DNA from: Scalesia atractyloides
Taxonomy: Eukaryota > Streptophyta > Magnoliopsida > Asterales > Asteraceae
Reading direction: 5' to 3'
Assembly (NCBI GenBank): GCA_947069175.1
Contig: CAMTDV010000007.1
Coordinates: 51,913,681 to 51,977,680 of the forward strand
Length of the DNA: 64,000 bases
This document shows positions 33,407 to 46,775 of this stretch, in pieces (position 1 is the first letter of the stretch; every line of letters begins with the position of its first letter). Below the pieces are notes generated by a model. That model ran no database searches. It was given only the letters and a program-made list of their open reading frames with translations, and was not told the origin of the DNA. Made by a program: the position numbers and the translations under genes.

Positions 33407-36400
33407 TTATCCACTCTACTTTTTCTCTGCCTCAACTCTAAATTATACAAAGATGCTACTCTAACTTTTTATATATAAAAAAACTACTATTTATTCTCTA
33501 GCAAATTATTGTAAATGTACAAAAACAATAGATATAATAAAATAAATGTTTGTGAGTAATATAAAGTTAAAAATAATGGATGGGAACTGAGAGTTTTTTA
33601 ATATAAGAGATAAATTTTGAAAAATGTCATATTTAGTTAAATTACAGCATAGAAATAGTTAAAGGGATTTAAATACTCTTAGAACTACTAACTTACCGAG
33701 TGACGTTTTTTTATTCACCCATCAATCCATTTCACCTATAAATCGTACGAAAGGGAGAGTTCTTGAGTTTTTTTATAAATGGGAAAGTATAATTACCAGT
33801 AATTGCACTAGAAAAACCTCTAATTAAAATTAAAATCATAACTGTTAATTATAACAATATCTTATCAAATTAATTAAATCATAGCTAAAATACTTGTTTT
33901 TGAAACAAACTCTAGTTTCTTTCTTTTATAATAAACTATTTGTTTTTAGAATTTTGTATATATGAAAATACATAGAATAATCTTTAAATTACATTACACA
34001 AAGAAATTCAAATTTGGATAATAATAATAATAATGGTGCTCCAAGTCTAACGCATGGGTAATTGTATGTGGGCACTCCATGTACGTCGTATTATGTAAAT
34101 GGGATAATCATATTATAAAGAATAGTTATAAGTGATTGTAAGTATAGCAGAGACAAAATTTTACTGTTCATTTATAAATATACGGGAACAATGTTCACAC
34201 CTGATAAATACTTTAATATTTTTGAAAGTGGTTGTGAGTGCAAGAGAGAAAAAAAGTAACAATAAATGTATAAAAATTATTATTAATTGAAAAGCAGAGA
34301 GAAAAAATAATGATTTTTAGTGTAATTATATGAATAGAGAAAAAGAATTTATTATGAATGCTCTAAGGCACTTATATAAAAACTAGTATTAACAAATCAT
34401 TTATTCACTCCTCAATTATTATTATTATTATATATTTTTTTCTTTTTGCTATCTATAAATACATAATCCGATCAAGTCTCCGTTACTAATGTCTTATAAT
34501 CCATCAAAACAGGCTCAACTATTTACTAGTAGGATTCAATTTGGTGGTTGCATATGTATAGATGTTCAAGTGTTGTATATGGAATTATGCCGAGTAAGAT
34601 TGTTAGGAGTTGAGGATTTTAATGAAAGCAATTCCTCTATCGATTTAGGATACATTAGGATTTGACTATCATTAGATAGAATTATGTCAGGTAAGATTGT
34701 TATTGTTGTATTTATCTCTTTATTTAATTTTTAAAAGTGACCAAGCCCTCCAGCTAAAAGAAAAATATTAATTAAATAATTTAAAACCATAGATTAAACG
34801 ACACACACCCTTTCCATCTTTTAAAATAATGAAATCTTGTGGGTTTCAAACCCGTACGGGCGTACGTTGGTTTTGGCATATCCGGTTTTTTCTTCTTTTT
34901 TTTTTCTTGCTCACATATTTTAATTTGTTGTTTTTCGGCCCTTTCCTTTTTAGTATACTATGTTTTCCGGTACACTCTTTAAGTTTATGAGGGATTTTTG
35001 TGAATTGACAATTGTAAGTTTAAGTATTTACGTTTATTTATTGTTTTGGTCCCAATATTGCTTTCAAACTTTGACAATGGCAAACTTGATGAATTCCGAC
35101 CCCACTATTTGTAAGGATACAAGCAATGTGTTATCATGTATAGGTATGTACCCGTACGCCCTGTCCAACTACTCTACAAGAATGGAGCGTGCAAACACAA
35201 TAGTTGTTCGTTTGGTCATACACACACACACACACAAGTATTAACTTGAAAAACTATGTGTTTAGGTTTGCAATGAAGAAAATAATTGGCTTGAGTGAGA
35301 AGCCCTGCAATGAACAAAATAGCTGGCTTATTGGGGAAATCCTGCAATAAAAAAGTCAACCTTTCAAGGCAAAGATGTTTAACAAGGAAGCTAATGAAAT
35401 TGAAGATCCCCAGCCGAATTTTCATGTATTGCAAACCTGCTTTTGGTGGTGCTACACAAAAACTCCATCGAGATATTGGGGTGGTACACAAAATTCTTAG
35501 ATTTTATTAAAAAAGAATGCACATTGTTAGAATAGGTAAAAGTAGTGTGGGTTAAATCTGATTAAACGTGAACATATTGTATTACTTTAGCTGCAAATTT
35601 TGTATCGATTTACCCCTACCACTGAGTTTAATATATGTTATACACTTTCATATGTGCGTTTCAAAGTTTTATACTTTATCATCGAGTACTGGGTCAAATA
35701 AGTTTAGCGCCAATTGTTTGTCTCTTCGTATTTTTTTTCGTGTAAGCGTGATGTTTCTTAACAAGTTAGTTTTATTTATGAGTGACATTCATGGACGAAT
35801 TTCTTACAATTTTGATAGTCGCATCTCATCGTGGAAGGGTCCGAATACTAGTTAACAAAAATTAGAATGTTTGATGTGAGCCAAACTTAGTTGCCAACCA
35901 TATAAACAAACTTTTGGACGACATCAGCTACGGTTTTTGTTTTTTTTTTCTTTTGATTTTTTTAATCACAAATATCATAACATAACCAACAAGTCGGTTA
36001 TTAGAATAATACTTAACCGAGCCATCGTTTATTGAAATGGTTCGGTTATTTTCGTTCAACTATTTAAAATGGAACTAGACAACCGGTGTTGGTAGTAGGT
36101 ATAAATATGTTCTTTTTACATATTTTACCTACTAACAAACTGTGTCAAATACACATGTATCCAATTTAATTATAGTGTTAAGCTACGTGATGCAACAGGA
36201 ACTGCAAGACCCGGTTTGAATCGTTGTCCTCCATTATGTTGTATTGTTATGTAACATGTGTGTTTTTATTTTATCGTTTTATGTTTTTCATCAAAGGTAT
36301 TAAAGAAGCATATTATTTTCACCCAACACAAAACACACTTTCTAATCACTTCAAAGGAAAAGGAAAGATTAGTGGTGTAACGAGTCGTGTCGAGTCAGAG

Positions 36401-37006
36401 CTCCCATATGTTTAGCTCTGTTAACTTAAGAGATCTCAAGTTCGGCTCGTTTGGTGTTCTAGTTTTAAAGTTCAAAACTCGGATGATGGTTAGTTTCTCA
36501 AGTTTGGGTTTGATTCGTTTATTAGTTAATAATTACTTTATTTTAAAATTATTATGTATTTAATTTTATTATGTTTTTTATATAATAATTATTAATATAA
36601 ATATATAATTAGCATAAAAATAATATAGGCTCAAGATCGAGCCTAGTTAAGTTTGATATGTGAAGCTTGGGCTCGAGCTCGTTTATCAAAAGATCTCTAG
36701 TAAGCTCAAGCCCGTTCAAACACCACTCGATTTGAGCTTTTAGCTAGTCTATTTGAGTAGTTCATTAACAGATTGGCTTGATTTTAGAGGAAAATTTTAG
36801 GGTATGTGAAACTAGGTATTGGTACCAGTTAGTAGGGTTGTAAACGGACTGAATCGAATTGAACGAGATTTTATTCGTGTTCATTCGTTAGTGAACATCC
36901 CGTAAACTTTCAGTTCATTTATAACCCTTCTGGTTACCGCTAAAAGAAGTATAGTGTAATATTTTGGTATAAGACGTTCCCGTTGGCTGAAGACGGAAAT
37001 GTTGAA
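33407..37006. other. Intergenic DNA with decayed repeats
   Basis: No gene recognised. It holds a possible MITE end at 34,350-34,365, a (CA)n run at 35,218-35,237, a degenerate 'ctcgagctcg / agctcaag' repeat at 36,370-36,780 and a 'agggttgtaaacgga...gaac' hAT-like tail at 36,830-36,925. The open frame at 35,216-35,491 has no domain I know and overlaps the CA run. Confidence 0.45.
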
Positions 37007-37015
37007 TAAATATTG

Positions 37016-37407
37016 GAGCAAAATGCCAAATGGTCCATGAGTTTCAGCCACTTTTGCCACTTCAGTTTAAAACGGAAACCTTTTGTATTTGGGTCCCTAA
37101 GGTTTCAATTTGCTGCCATTTTCATCCAATTAGCAAAGTGAGTTAGAATTTTTCTGTTTCCCCTCCTTTTGTCGTTTTCCTGATTTAAGTGAAGGGTATA
37201 ATCATCAGTTTATGCTATAATATATTTTAATTAAATGAGGAAAACGACAAAAAGGTGAGAAATTAACAAAAATTTTAATTTAATTTGCCAATTGGATGAA
37301 AATGATAACAAAAATAAAATCTTAAGGACACAAATACAAAAGGTTTCATTTTTAGACGTAAGTGACAAAAGTGATCTAAATTCAGAGAACATTTTAACAT
37401 TTTACTC
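37016..37407. mobile_element. 392-bp MULE-type MITE with 9-bp duplication
   Basis: TAAATATTG occurs at 37007-37015 and 37408-37416, exactly 9 bp, the Mutator signature. The ends are GAGCAAAATGcc and complement GAGTAAAATGtt. Inside are inverted blocks ('tttgtcgttttcct' at 37,167 and 'aggaaaacgacaaaa' at 37,228), so single strands would fold into a hairpin. Non-coding. Confidence 0.85.
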
Positions 37408-37439
37408 TAAATATTGTTAAAACTAATAAAGATTAGGTA

Positions 37440-37965
37440 AAAGTCGAAACGAGGTAACTTGGATAGATTAACTACAAGAGTTAACTTAAGGCGAAGGATC
37501 GTGGATGTTACATTGGTTATGTGACCTTTTTGCGAAGATTTTGAGGAAACGGTGGATCATCTTTTTACGGCATGTTCGATGGCAGATCGGGTATAGACGG
37601 CGTTCAGTGTGTGGTGCAACATTCCTCCGATTTACATTTTTCACTTCAAAGATATTTTGGATATTCACAACTACACTCAACTTGGAAAAAAAAACGAAGA
37701 AGATCATTCAAGGTTTGGTGATAATTTCGTGTTGGTGCATTTGGAAAGGAAGGAATGAGTGGGTTTTCAAATAGAGCAAAAGAAGTCCGCATGATATTTT
37801 AGGGGAGATAAAATCGAGAGGTTTTGTTTAGATTAAAAATAGATCGTTTATATTAGATGGGTGGAATGGTGTAAATATCCGTTTTGTATATGTTGTAATT
37901 ATCTACCCTTTGCCTGTTTGAGTTGGGAGTTTGATTGTTGTTAAACCTTTTACCCATTTTGATTG
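37440..37965 (+). pseudogene. Tail of a LINE retrotransposon (zf-RVT region)
   Basis: Plus-strand frames read LDRLTTRVNLRRR, then PFCEDFEETVDHLFTACSMADRV, then a WCNIPPI-like segment. A further segment reads VISCWCIWKGRNEWVFK (to 37,774), followed by EIKSRGFVW- and GWNGVN-like residues. This is the zinc-binding C-terminal region of plant LINE reverse transcriptases (C-x2-C-x11-H-x4-C), with the first cysteine and a tryptophan turned into stops. Only the last ~170 residues of ORF2 remain, the usual 5'-truncated LINE. No convincing poly(A) end or target duplication was found. Confidence 0.8.
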
Positions 37966-38323
37966 GAGATATGTTTTAACAAAGTTTTTTTTTTAAAAAA
38001 AGGTAAAACTCAAAATCATCATTGATATGGATCAAACCCCTAACAGTAAATGAAATTAGGCCACGTGAATTTTAGTGGTCCAAGAGTATAAGATTGACAC
38101 ATAAACGGCATTATGGATCAAACCCACATTTGTTGATATTGCAAATACAAAATATTTTGTAGATAGAAGATATTAGAAATTTACTTGATGTATAGTTATA
38201 TTCTTAACCATCCACAAATATCATCCGTGAAGGATGTTTTTATGCCCACGTGACATCCAAGGCTCTTCTCAGATGTTGAAGGCTGGCGTCGCGGGCCAGG
38301 GGATTGTTCTTTTGTTTTCTAAA
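37966..38323. other. Intergenic DNA, no gene seen
   Basis: AT-rich spacer between the LINE tail and the split MITE. Confidence 0.5.
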
Positions 38324-38332
38324 TTGTTTTTG
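38324..38332. repeat. Target duplication of the split MITE, left copy
   Basis: TTGTTTTTG, repeated exactly at 46895-46903 on the far side of the LTR element. Confidence 0.85.
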
Positions 38333-38589
38333 GAGTTAAATGTTATTTTAGTTTATATGGTTTAGGTTATTTTTCTAATTTAATTTAAATGTTTTATTTT
38401 TTTATCTATGGGTTTAAAAAGTTTTCATTGTTGTCATTTTAGTCCACTAATTTAACTTAATATAATTTTTTATTCACGAGAATGGTAATTCGGTTATTTT
38501 ATATGGCCGAATTGCCGTTATAGTTAACAGAATTATATATAAAATGACTGAGTTGCCATTCTCGTTAATAAAAAAATGGATGAAGTTAA

Positions 38590-41500
38590 TGTAAGACCTT
38601 GTTTGTTATATTGAAATTTCTATAAAAATTCCGCATTTAAACGAGTAAATGCGAATACAAATCACTGCAAATTTTCGAGTTTATTAAAACTTATCAACAC
38701 TAAGCATTTTGACGAGCCATTACTATTTAGTTCCATGATATTGAAAACCAAAAGCGAAAGCTGAACTTTGATCATGTTCGGTTCTTTATCGGCCTTGATC
38801 GTTGTCCGGAAGAGCTTGCGATTACCCTGAACTGGAAATTTGCAATTATTAGTACTACAGCAAACTTCCGAAAGGCAAAACCTAATCAACTTGACAAAAA
38901 ATTAAATTAGAAAAACGTAAATTTTCAGGTGGCGTCGGCGACGCCACACGAATAATTGCGTCGGGTCAAGACTGCCGTAGGCAGTAGGTTAACACGTCGG
39001 AATAAAGGCATTGCATCGGGGACGGTACCTTCTGCAGTAGTTTTGCTGCAGATTTGGTTAATCTTCCGTTCGACCCGTTTCAAGTCCCAAACATTTAAAA
39101 CATAACTCGGAACTTATGACGATACGTCCGTAAAACATTATTTCCTGTTTTATTCAATTGTTCTAACCATGGGCTACGGCTGGCCATCGTAGTTTAATTG
39201 GTTGTCGTAAGAACTTTTCCGTTTTCTCATTTTTGTTATGAAAACTTTCGTAAACTTATTGCATTTTTGTCCTTTTCTTATGAAACTTGTTTTTAAATAT
39301 CCGTAAAATGTTTTCTTACATATTTAACCCAAAATCCTTGTCCCGGATGCTTATTTCTTATGAATTATGCATCTATTCCCAGTTTATACCCATAATTTCT
39401 GATTTTACCCTTTAGCCTCATTTAAACCACACTACGCATTTATGCATCCATTTTGGTATGCATTAAAACTCCATTTTTACCCATATGGTTATATTAGCGA
39501 AAACCATCGCTTATTTCGATTAAACATTATCTCTTTTATCATTCCATGCTAAGACACCCATTTACTTTTTTTATTCAATTTCTACCCTTTAGTTTGGCAT
39601 TTTACGAAAAAGATCCCTTTAAAAGGCATTTAAACTTATGCTTATCTCTTTTGCACTACCGAAAAGGTCTACTAAATTATAAAACTTATTTTTTAAGCTA
39701 CCCCTAGGGTCGTTTACTTGTTTTACCACATGAGGGCATTTTGGTCAACTTAGGCCCTTCTTTACGACGAATGGCTTTCATTATCAGGTTTTGATCGAAT
39801 ATGAACATTTACTCATTATCTATTTTAGAACATCATGTTCCTAAGATTATAATGTCTACAATTTAGATCATTAGATTTATCTTACCTTAGGTAATCAAAT
39901 ACTCATTCATGATTTGTTTAACTCTCCACGAACCGTAAGTCCTCTTTCAGAGTTTGACCCATTATACGTACCTGGCTCAGCTCTTAGCATTGATCCGTTC
40001 TCATATCATGCTCTATTAGTTGCTATGTAATAGCGATGCTAATCATACTCTATTCTTTCTATGAGTACAAAAACTCAACAAAACGATCATTAGTCATCAT
40101 CGTCAAATGGTAATAATATCATCATATGACCCGTTTGGCCTAAATGACTATTTATTATTATGAGATGGCATTTACTTGCCATCTCACCATTTAATCCATT
40201 TCGTTTACACTGTGTGATCATATTGCTTAAAAATCATTTCTTAGTTTGCTTGACCCATTATGACTTACGCCATATGGTGTCTTTTTTTTTTTAAAACTCT
40301 TTATTTATTCACCAACTTGTGACCGAATTACCATTTTACCCCTTATTATCCATTATTGTTTATACCATAAGGTAATATTTCAAAACTCCTTATTTATTCA
40401 TCATTACATGACTAATTTACCGTTTTTACCATAAATCATGGTTAATACCATATTCACTTGTTCCAACCCGTATCTATCCGTCTTGGAACTTTATATTTCG
40501 AAATCTTGTCTCGAATACCCAAAACGCTTGTTCAACTACATAAGTAAATCTATTATTTTAAAGATGTAAGCTTTACTTACCTTGTAGTCCGATTATGCCT
40601 TTTTTCGTGTATTCGATCCGTTTGACCCGCTTCTCTCCAAGCTTCCTCCTAGCTTGTCAAGCATCAAACTACCTTTTATCATTTCGCAAGATGGTTAGAT
40701 TGTCATTATTTATCAAAACCATTCCACCTTACAGACTTTATATGAAAATCACCATTTGGTCTTATTATAGGTCGGTTTGACTTTTGAAAGTCAACTACCT
40801 ATTAACATACACGAATGCGTAATTAAGTTTAACAACTCATTTAAGCAACTTATCAAATTCCCGGTAGTCATTATTCTTAAGTTACCATTTTAAGTACTTT
40901 TCTCATCTAAGTTATATCATTTCTTTCACTTAAACAAGTTCGAGCAATTGCTAACATAAGGTTAACTTAGCTTTCGATTATCGATACTAAGTTATCCATT
41001 CATTGTACTAGGACTAAGAGTTTTCATCTTTATGTAAAAACTCATTCCACCATATTACTTAGATATTCATCAAAACACTTAATATAATCAAGTTTTATAT
41101 ACAACTATTATACAACTTGATCTCAAATACTTACTAACATTAACTCTACATCCATTTCATCATTTTGTACAAAACCATTTCACAGCAAGTATGAATATGT
41201 ACTCAAACTCATCAATTGTTCGAGTACCTTTCCTATTATTACTATGCATGATGATTCTAAACATAGATATATCATCAACTTCATCATATTATCAAAGCCC
41301 AATTCAATATCTACTTGTTAATCTCTTACAAATGATCTTACATCAACTAGTGCATAATTTCTTTATGTCTAAAGAAATCAAGCATACACATACACTTAAT
41401 TTAATCTTTGGATCATCATCCAACAATATAATTGCAAGTAATCTACTTGTCTCAATTCGTAACTTTCACTAATCTAGGTTTTAAGACATACCTTATGATT

Positions 41501-41893
41501 CCCATGTCTAGGTGATCGTTAATTCATGTTCATGCACTGATTTGGGTCTCGAATTGATCTTCAATTTTGGTGGATTAAGCTTTAACAAGGGTTTACCCTT
41601 GTTCTTTCTCCTGATGTCGACCAACACACACACACACTAAGTGTGTGTTGTGTCTAAACCTTTTGTTTTTAAAACACAAATATCCTTTTTACGCAGCTTT
41701 GGTCCCTCAAGTTTAGTTTCGATTAAATATCAAGCTACAACTCATTGTGTCGTCACTTATATACATGTTATTAACTAGGTTAATTTGTTCCTAGTTATTT
41801 TGTTTACAGGTTCACTTTTATTACTAACAGTCTTTTACTCGCTCTTTAATATTAACGTGGTTTGATTACCAAACCCGTTTTTGGGGTGTTACA
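38590..41893 (-). repeat. 3' LTR (minus orientation), full length 3,304 bp
   Basis: On the minus strand it starts TGTAACACCCC at 41893 and ends GGTCTTACA. It contains the ~1.47-kb segment (38673-40145) that the other LTR lacks, including the GC-rich palindrome GGCGTCGGCGACGCC near 38,932. A CA/GTGTGT hairpin lies at 41,621-41,650. Confidence 0.9.
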
Positions 41894-41913
41894 AATCTAC
41901 CCCCTTAAAGAGG
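41894..41913 (-). other. Polypurine tract and gypsy pol-end relic
   Basis: Minus strand TTTAAGGGGGTAGATTTG ahead of the 3' LTR. Just upstream, GATTCCGGGGACGAAACC resembles the last codons of plant Tekay-like gypsy pol genes, a trace of an autonomous ancestor. Confidence 0.75.
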
Positions 41914-43209
41914 TTTCGTCCCCGGAATCTTTCTTACGTAGTTCTTTGGGTTTAACCAGATGGCCTTGGTCTCGTTTTTACCCGAGCGTTGATCATATTT
42001 TAATTATTCTACAAATCTTACCTGGGAGGCATGGCAGTGTCTTTTTGGGCTCCAAGGTGCATGCGCCCTTCATGTGTAAAGGCTCATGTGCCGTTACTTT
42101 TATCTTGTATTCTTTTTCGTTAATATTAATCGTTTTCCAATTCCCCTCCTACCATTTATGTTTATTAAAACGTTGTTTCTAACTAAAAACTAAATTTTAG
42201 TTTAACGTTTCTCCTTTCAACTTATATCAATTGCTCGTATTGAGGAATTAACAACCTAGCATTTCTTCTTTACTATTTTTATTTTATGCGGGGAATCGTA
42301 ACCGGTTCCATTGCTTAGTCTAAATAACCCTTAAGCCCCTTTCACTTAACCTTATAGGGTATTTCTTATGCATTCACATTCTTCTCTTATTTTACTTAGC
42401 CTCAAAGTGAGGTCTTTTAATGCATCATTCCTCTTGATTCGTGATCCTTTACCGTGTAGACCATTTCACTATTCTTAACCTGAAAGTCGTGGTGATCCTT
42501 TAGATCATTCTTTTACCCTTTTCGTTCTTTAAATCTATTTGGTGTCAATGCACCTCTTTTGTATTTGAAAGGAAAATCATTTACATTGTCCTTCTTTATC
42601 CGCCAAATCATGGCTCTTTTACCATGAAGTCTAATTTATTTATTTCAATTATGGCCCTCAGACCATGTTCGATCCGGTTTGTTAACAATTTCATTTTCTA
42701 TGACTCCGCGAATCTTTTACGAATCACATTCGCTCGTGGATCTCTTAGTCATTTAATGATCACCTGCGTCTAAGCCTAGCACAAGATCAAATGGCGTTGA
42801 CCACTCGTCACCACCGAGTCACAACTACCATCTTTAGTGGCAACGACAACATTTTTGTATGTTGCCCCAAACATTTATGCAGATCAGACACTGTCTGTTG
42901 GTAGCCGTGCGCGCCTGCGCGATCGTACTCCATGACTAGATCATTTTTCTTCGGATAATTCTTCCGACTCTATGACTTCATATGTCATTTATGCGTCGGT
43001 TTGTCTCCCGTTTACCGTTATCCGGTTTAAGCCTATATCGCTTTACAACCCGTTACTCAAGTTCTTTATCTTAATTTTTTAACGCTCCCATCATTCACTT
43101 TGCGTTTTCATTTATATTTAATCATGTCCCATTAACCAGCTCATTATTCTTTTGCTTTAACGCTCCCGTTACCCAGGTTGCGTTTGCTTTTAAATTTAAT
43201 CACTATAAT

Positions 43210-43545
43210 TCATTTGAGTTGTTTGGCTTGCTCGTGTGAAATCCATCACTTTTGAACAATCAAACTTTATTCTTATCTAACCCATTTGACTTGTTCGTGT
43301 GAAATACATCACCTTTGAACAATTAAACTTTATTCTTTATCTGACCCGTTTGACTTGTTCGTGTGAAATCCATCACTTTTGAACAATCAAACTTTATTCT
43401 TTATCTGACCCGTTTGACTTGTTTGTGTGAAATCCATCACTTTTGAACAATCAAACTTTATTCTTTATCTGACCCGTTTGACTTGTTCGTGAGAAATCCA
43501 TCACTTTTGAACAATCAAACTTTATTCTTTATCGGACCATCCTTG
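43210..43545. repeat. ~66-bp tandem repeat, five copies
   Basis: Units such as 'gacttgttcgtgtgaaatcc' + 'atcacttttgaacaatcaaa' + 'ctttattctttatctgaccc'. The inner copies are nearly identical and the first differs most, as expected for recent local amplification. Confidence 0.92.
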
Positions 43546-43619
43546 ATGGCCTCACAGACCATGAATGATGATTATCATCATCATTTCTTTCTTTTCCCCT
43601 TCTTTTATATCTTTCTACG

Positions 43620-43810
43620 ATCATAGTCAACGACTTTGATCATTTTCTGTGTGGGCACTACCTCCGTTTCTATGACTACGTTTATTTATACCTATTTTAC
43701 GTGCCTTTTGTCAACGACTTTGATCATTTTCTGTGTGGGCACTACCTCCGTTTCTATGACCTCACGGTTTATTTATACCTTGATTTTACGTGCCCTTTTG
43801 TCAACCATGA
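43620..43810. repeat. ~83-bp tandem duplication
   Basis: Two copies of 'gtcaacgactttgatcattt' + 'tctgtgtgggcactacctcc' + 'gtttctatgac', followed by similar 'tttatttatacc..ttttacgtgcc' ends. The matching peptide repeats here come from this duplication. Confidence 0.88.
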
Positions 43811-44954
43811 TTCATTCGTCCATAATGACTTATTCCACAAATTTCTTGGGTTATTTATTTCTATGTGCGCCGTATATCGTTTTTATGGTTCCCACGAAAA
43901 CCAGTTATACGAGTACGCCTGTAAGATTTCTTGACTCTAAAATCTTTTAACTCTTCTCATTCACCTTATTTTTACCATATTGGATGTATATGTGTTTATT
44001 ATAATAAGTTCATGGTATCATGTGTTTATCATTTACTTGGCCAGAGTAAGCGATCAACACATGGTACCCATGACCTTATTATAACTAAAACATTACTTCC
44101 CATGTAAGTAAATCCTCGGTTCATGTCCATATTTCTAATTTATTTGGTAAAACTTTGTTTAATTGTTATTTAACAATTATTTGTTTTTATCTTGCTCATC
44201 TCAAAACATATAGAATGTTTTACCTTTTATAAGACTTTTATGTAACCACATTTATCTATGTGATCTTTACTTTTCCTCAATAAAATCTTTATTGAAAATT
44301 TTACTTGGATGGTCACCCCATCCAAGATTTTAGATCTAATCTCTTTTATATTTTTATTATTCATGATTGTGAATGATGCGTATTACCCGCCCAATTTCTC
44401 TTGGGAAAACCATCATGGATGGGTATCCCGTCCGGTTTTCCCATGTTTTAATCTCGTATACAACCGTCGTTCATTACGTATCTGTTGCATACTACTAGTT
44501 AAACAATAATTTAAAGTGTGCACCTGGGTGATATTCCTTCATGGGCTTTCATTGTCGTTTGACCTTTATTCTGTGTCCTCACTTGGTTTAGTTCCCTGAT
44601 GAGCATGCTCTGCTTGTCATACTCTGGACTAATTCATCGTTATATCAGTAAATCATTAAACTCTCGCTATCCTTAGATGCGAGCATCCTTCAATTAGAAC
44701 GTTCACAAAAGATTAGTAACATTGACATTAATAAGCGCCCACACTATAATACAAGGCTTTCTACAATCCATGTTAGCACACAAATTTGTTAACTGTACTG
44801 GTCTTTTACCAATCTGGTGGGGTAATGTGCATTTAAACAAAAACCCTTTGTGTTGTTTTCAACACTTTAACATGCTAGACTGTTAATATTCATAATGACT
44901 TACCGGATCATGCGACTAAGCCTCAAACCAAACACATTTGATCATTAACCTTGA

Positions 44955-44968
44955 GCTCTGATAACCAA
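44955..44968 (-). other. Primer binding site
   Basis: Minus strand TTGGTTATCAGAGC, two bases inside the 5' LTR end. It matches the initiator-methionine tRNA site used by most plant gypsy elements with one extra T. Confidence 0.85.
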
Positions 44969-44970
44969 CT

Positions 44971-46775
44971 TGTAAGACCTTGTTTTATTATATTGAAATT
45001 TCTATAAACATTTCGCATTTAAACGAGTAAATCCAAATACACATCACTACAAATGACTATTTATTATTATGAGATGGCGTTTACTTTCCAATCTCACCAT
45101 TTAATCCATTTCGTTTACACTGTGTGATCATATTGCTTAAAAATCATTTCTTAGTCCGCTTGACCCATTATGACTTACGCCATATGGTGTCTTTTTTTTC
45201 AAAACTCTTATTTATTCATCAACTCGTGACCGAATTACCATTTTACCCCTTATTATCCATTATGGTTTACACCATAAGGTAATATTTCAAAACTCCTTAT
45301 TTATTCATCATCGCATGACTAATTTACCGTTTTTACCATAAATCATGGTTAATACCATATTCACTTGTTCCAACCCGTATCTATCCGTCTTGGAACTTTA
45401 TATTTCGAAATCTTGTCTCGAATACCCAAAACGCTTGTTCAACTACATAAGTAAATCTATTATTTTAAAGATGTAAGCTTTACTTACCTTGAAGTCTGAT
45501 TATGCTTTTTTCCGCGTATTCGATCCGTTTGACCCGCTTCTCTCCAAGCTTCCTCCTAGCTTGTCAAGCGTCAAACTACCTTTTATCATTTCGCAAGATG
45601 GTTAGATTGTCATTATTTATCAAAACCATTCCACCATACGGACTTTATATGAAAATCACCATTTAATCTTATTATAGGTCGGTTTGACTTTTGAAAGTCA
45701 ACTACTTATTAACATACACGAATGTGCAATTAAGTTTAACAACTCATTTAAGCAACTTATCTAATTCCCGATAGTCATTATTCTTAAGCTACCATTTTAA
45801 CTACTTTTCTCATCTAAGTTATATCATTTCTTTCACTTAAACAAGTTCGAGCAATTGCTAACATAAGGTTAACTTAGCTTTCGATTATCGATACTAATTT
45901 ATCCATTCATTGTACTAGGACTAAGAGTTTTCATCTTTATGTAAAAACTCATTCCACCATATTACTTAGATATTAATCCGAATACTTAATGTAATCAAGT
46001 TTTATATACAACTATTATACAAGTTGATCTCAAATACTTACTAACATTAACTCTACATCCATTTCATAGCAAGTATAAATATGTAATCAAACTCATCAAT
46101 TGTTCGAGTACCTTTCCTATTATTACTATGCATGATGATTCTAAACATAGATATATCAGCAACTTCATCATATTATCAAAACCCACTTCAATATCTACTT
46201 GTTAATCTCTTACAAATGATCTTACATCAACTAGTGCATAATTTCTTTATGTCTAAAGAAATCAAGCATACACAACACTTAATTTAATCTTTGGATCATC
46301 ATCCAACAATATAATTGCAAGTAATCTACTTGTCTCAATTCGTAACTTTCACTAATCTAGGTTTTAAGACATACCTTATGATTCCCATGTCTAGGTGATC
46401 GTTAATTCATGTTCATGCACTGATTTGGGTCTCGAATTGATCTTCAATTTTGGTGGATTAAGCTTGAACAAGGGTTTGCCCTTGTTCTTTCTCCTGATGG
46501 TCGACCAACACACACACACTAAGTGTGTGTTGTGTCTAAACCTTTTGTTTTTAAAACACAAGTATCGTTTTTACGCAGCTTTGGTCCCTCAAGTTTAGTT
46601 TCGATTAAATATCAAGCTACAACTCATTGTGTCATCACTTATATACATGTTATTAACTAGGTTAATTTGTTCCTAGTTATTTTGTTTACGGGTTCACTTT
46701 TATTACTAACGGTCTTTTACTCGCTCTTTAATATTAACGTGGTTCGATTACCAAACCCGTTTTTAGGATGTTACA
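44971..46775 (-). repeat. 5' LTR (minus orientation), 1,805 bp with an internal deletion
   Basis: Collinear with the left LTR except that 1,473 bp (38673-40145 there) is missing. The join at 45051-45054 is AAAT, present at both edges of the missing piece. Confidence 0.9.

Larger units (their letters stand above)
41914..44954 (-). other. Non-coding interior of the gypsy element
   Basis: About 3 kb without a readable gag, protease, reverse transcriptase or integrase domain on either strand. Two tandem repeats (43,210-43,545 and 43,620-43,810) lie in it. The size and lack of genes fit a LARD-type derivative. Confidence 0.7.
38590..46775 (-). mobile_element. Non-autonomous gypsy-type LTR retrotransposon, 8,186 bp
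   Basis: Two LTRs (38590-41893 and 44971-46775) share TGTAAGACC...GTTACA ends and are flanked by GTTAA (38585-38589 and 46776-46780). The element runs on the minus strand. The primer site TTGGTTATCAGAGC, a variant of the tRNA-iMet type TGGTATCAGAGC, lies just inside the right LTR. The purine tract CTTTAAGGGGGTAGATTT lies just inside the left LTR. The 3,077-bp interior has no gag or pol frames. Apart from a large deletion in one, the LTRs look almost identical, so insertion seems recent and the proteins must have come from an autonomous relative. Confidence 0.93.

Noticed and set aside
34130..34370. Possible second MITE with GAATGCTCT end
   Set aside because: Only the right end resembles the 33,070 element; no matching left end was found.
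34960..35855. Group of 70-95-residue frames on both strands
   Set aside because: One overlaps a CA repeat, none has a domain, and the strands mirror each other.
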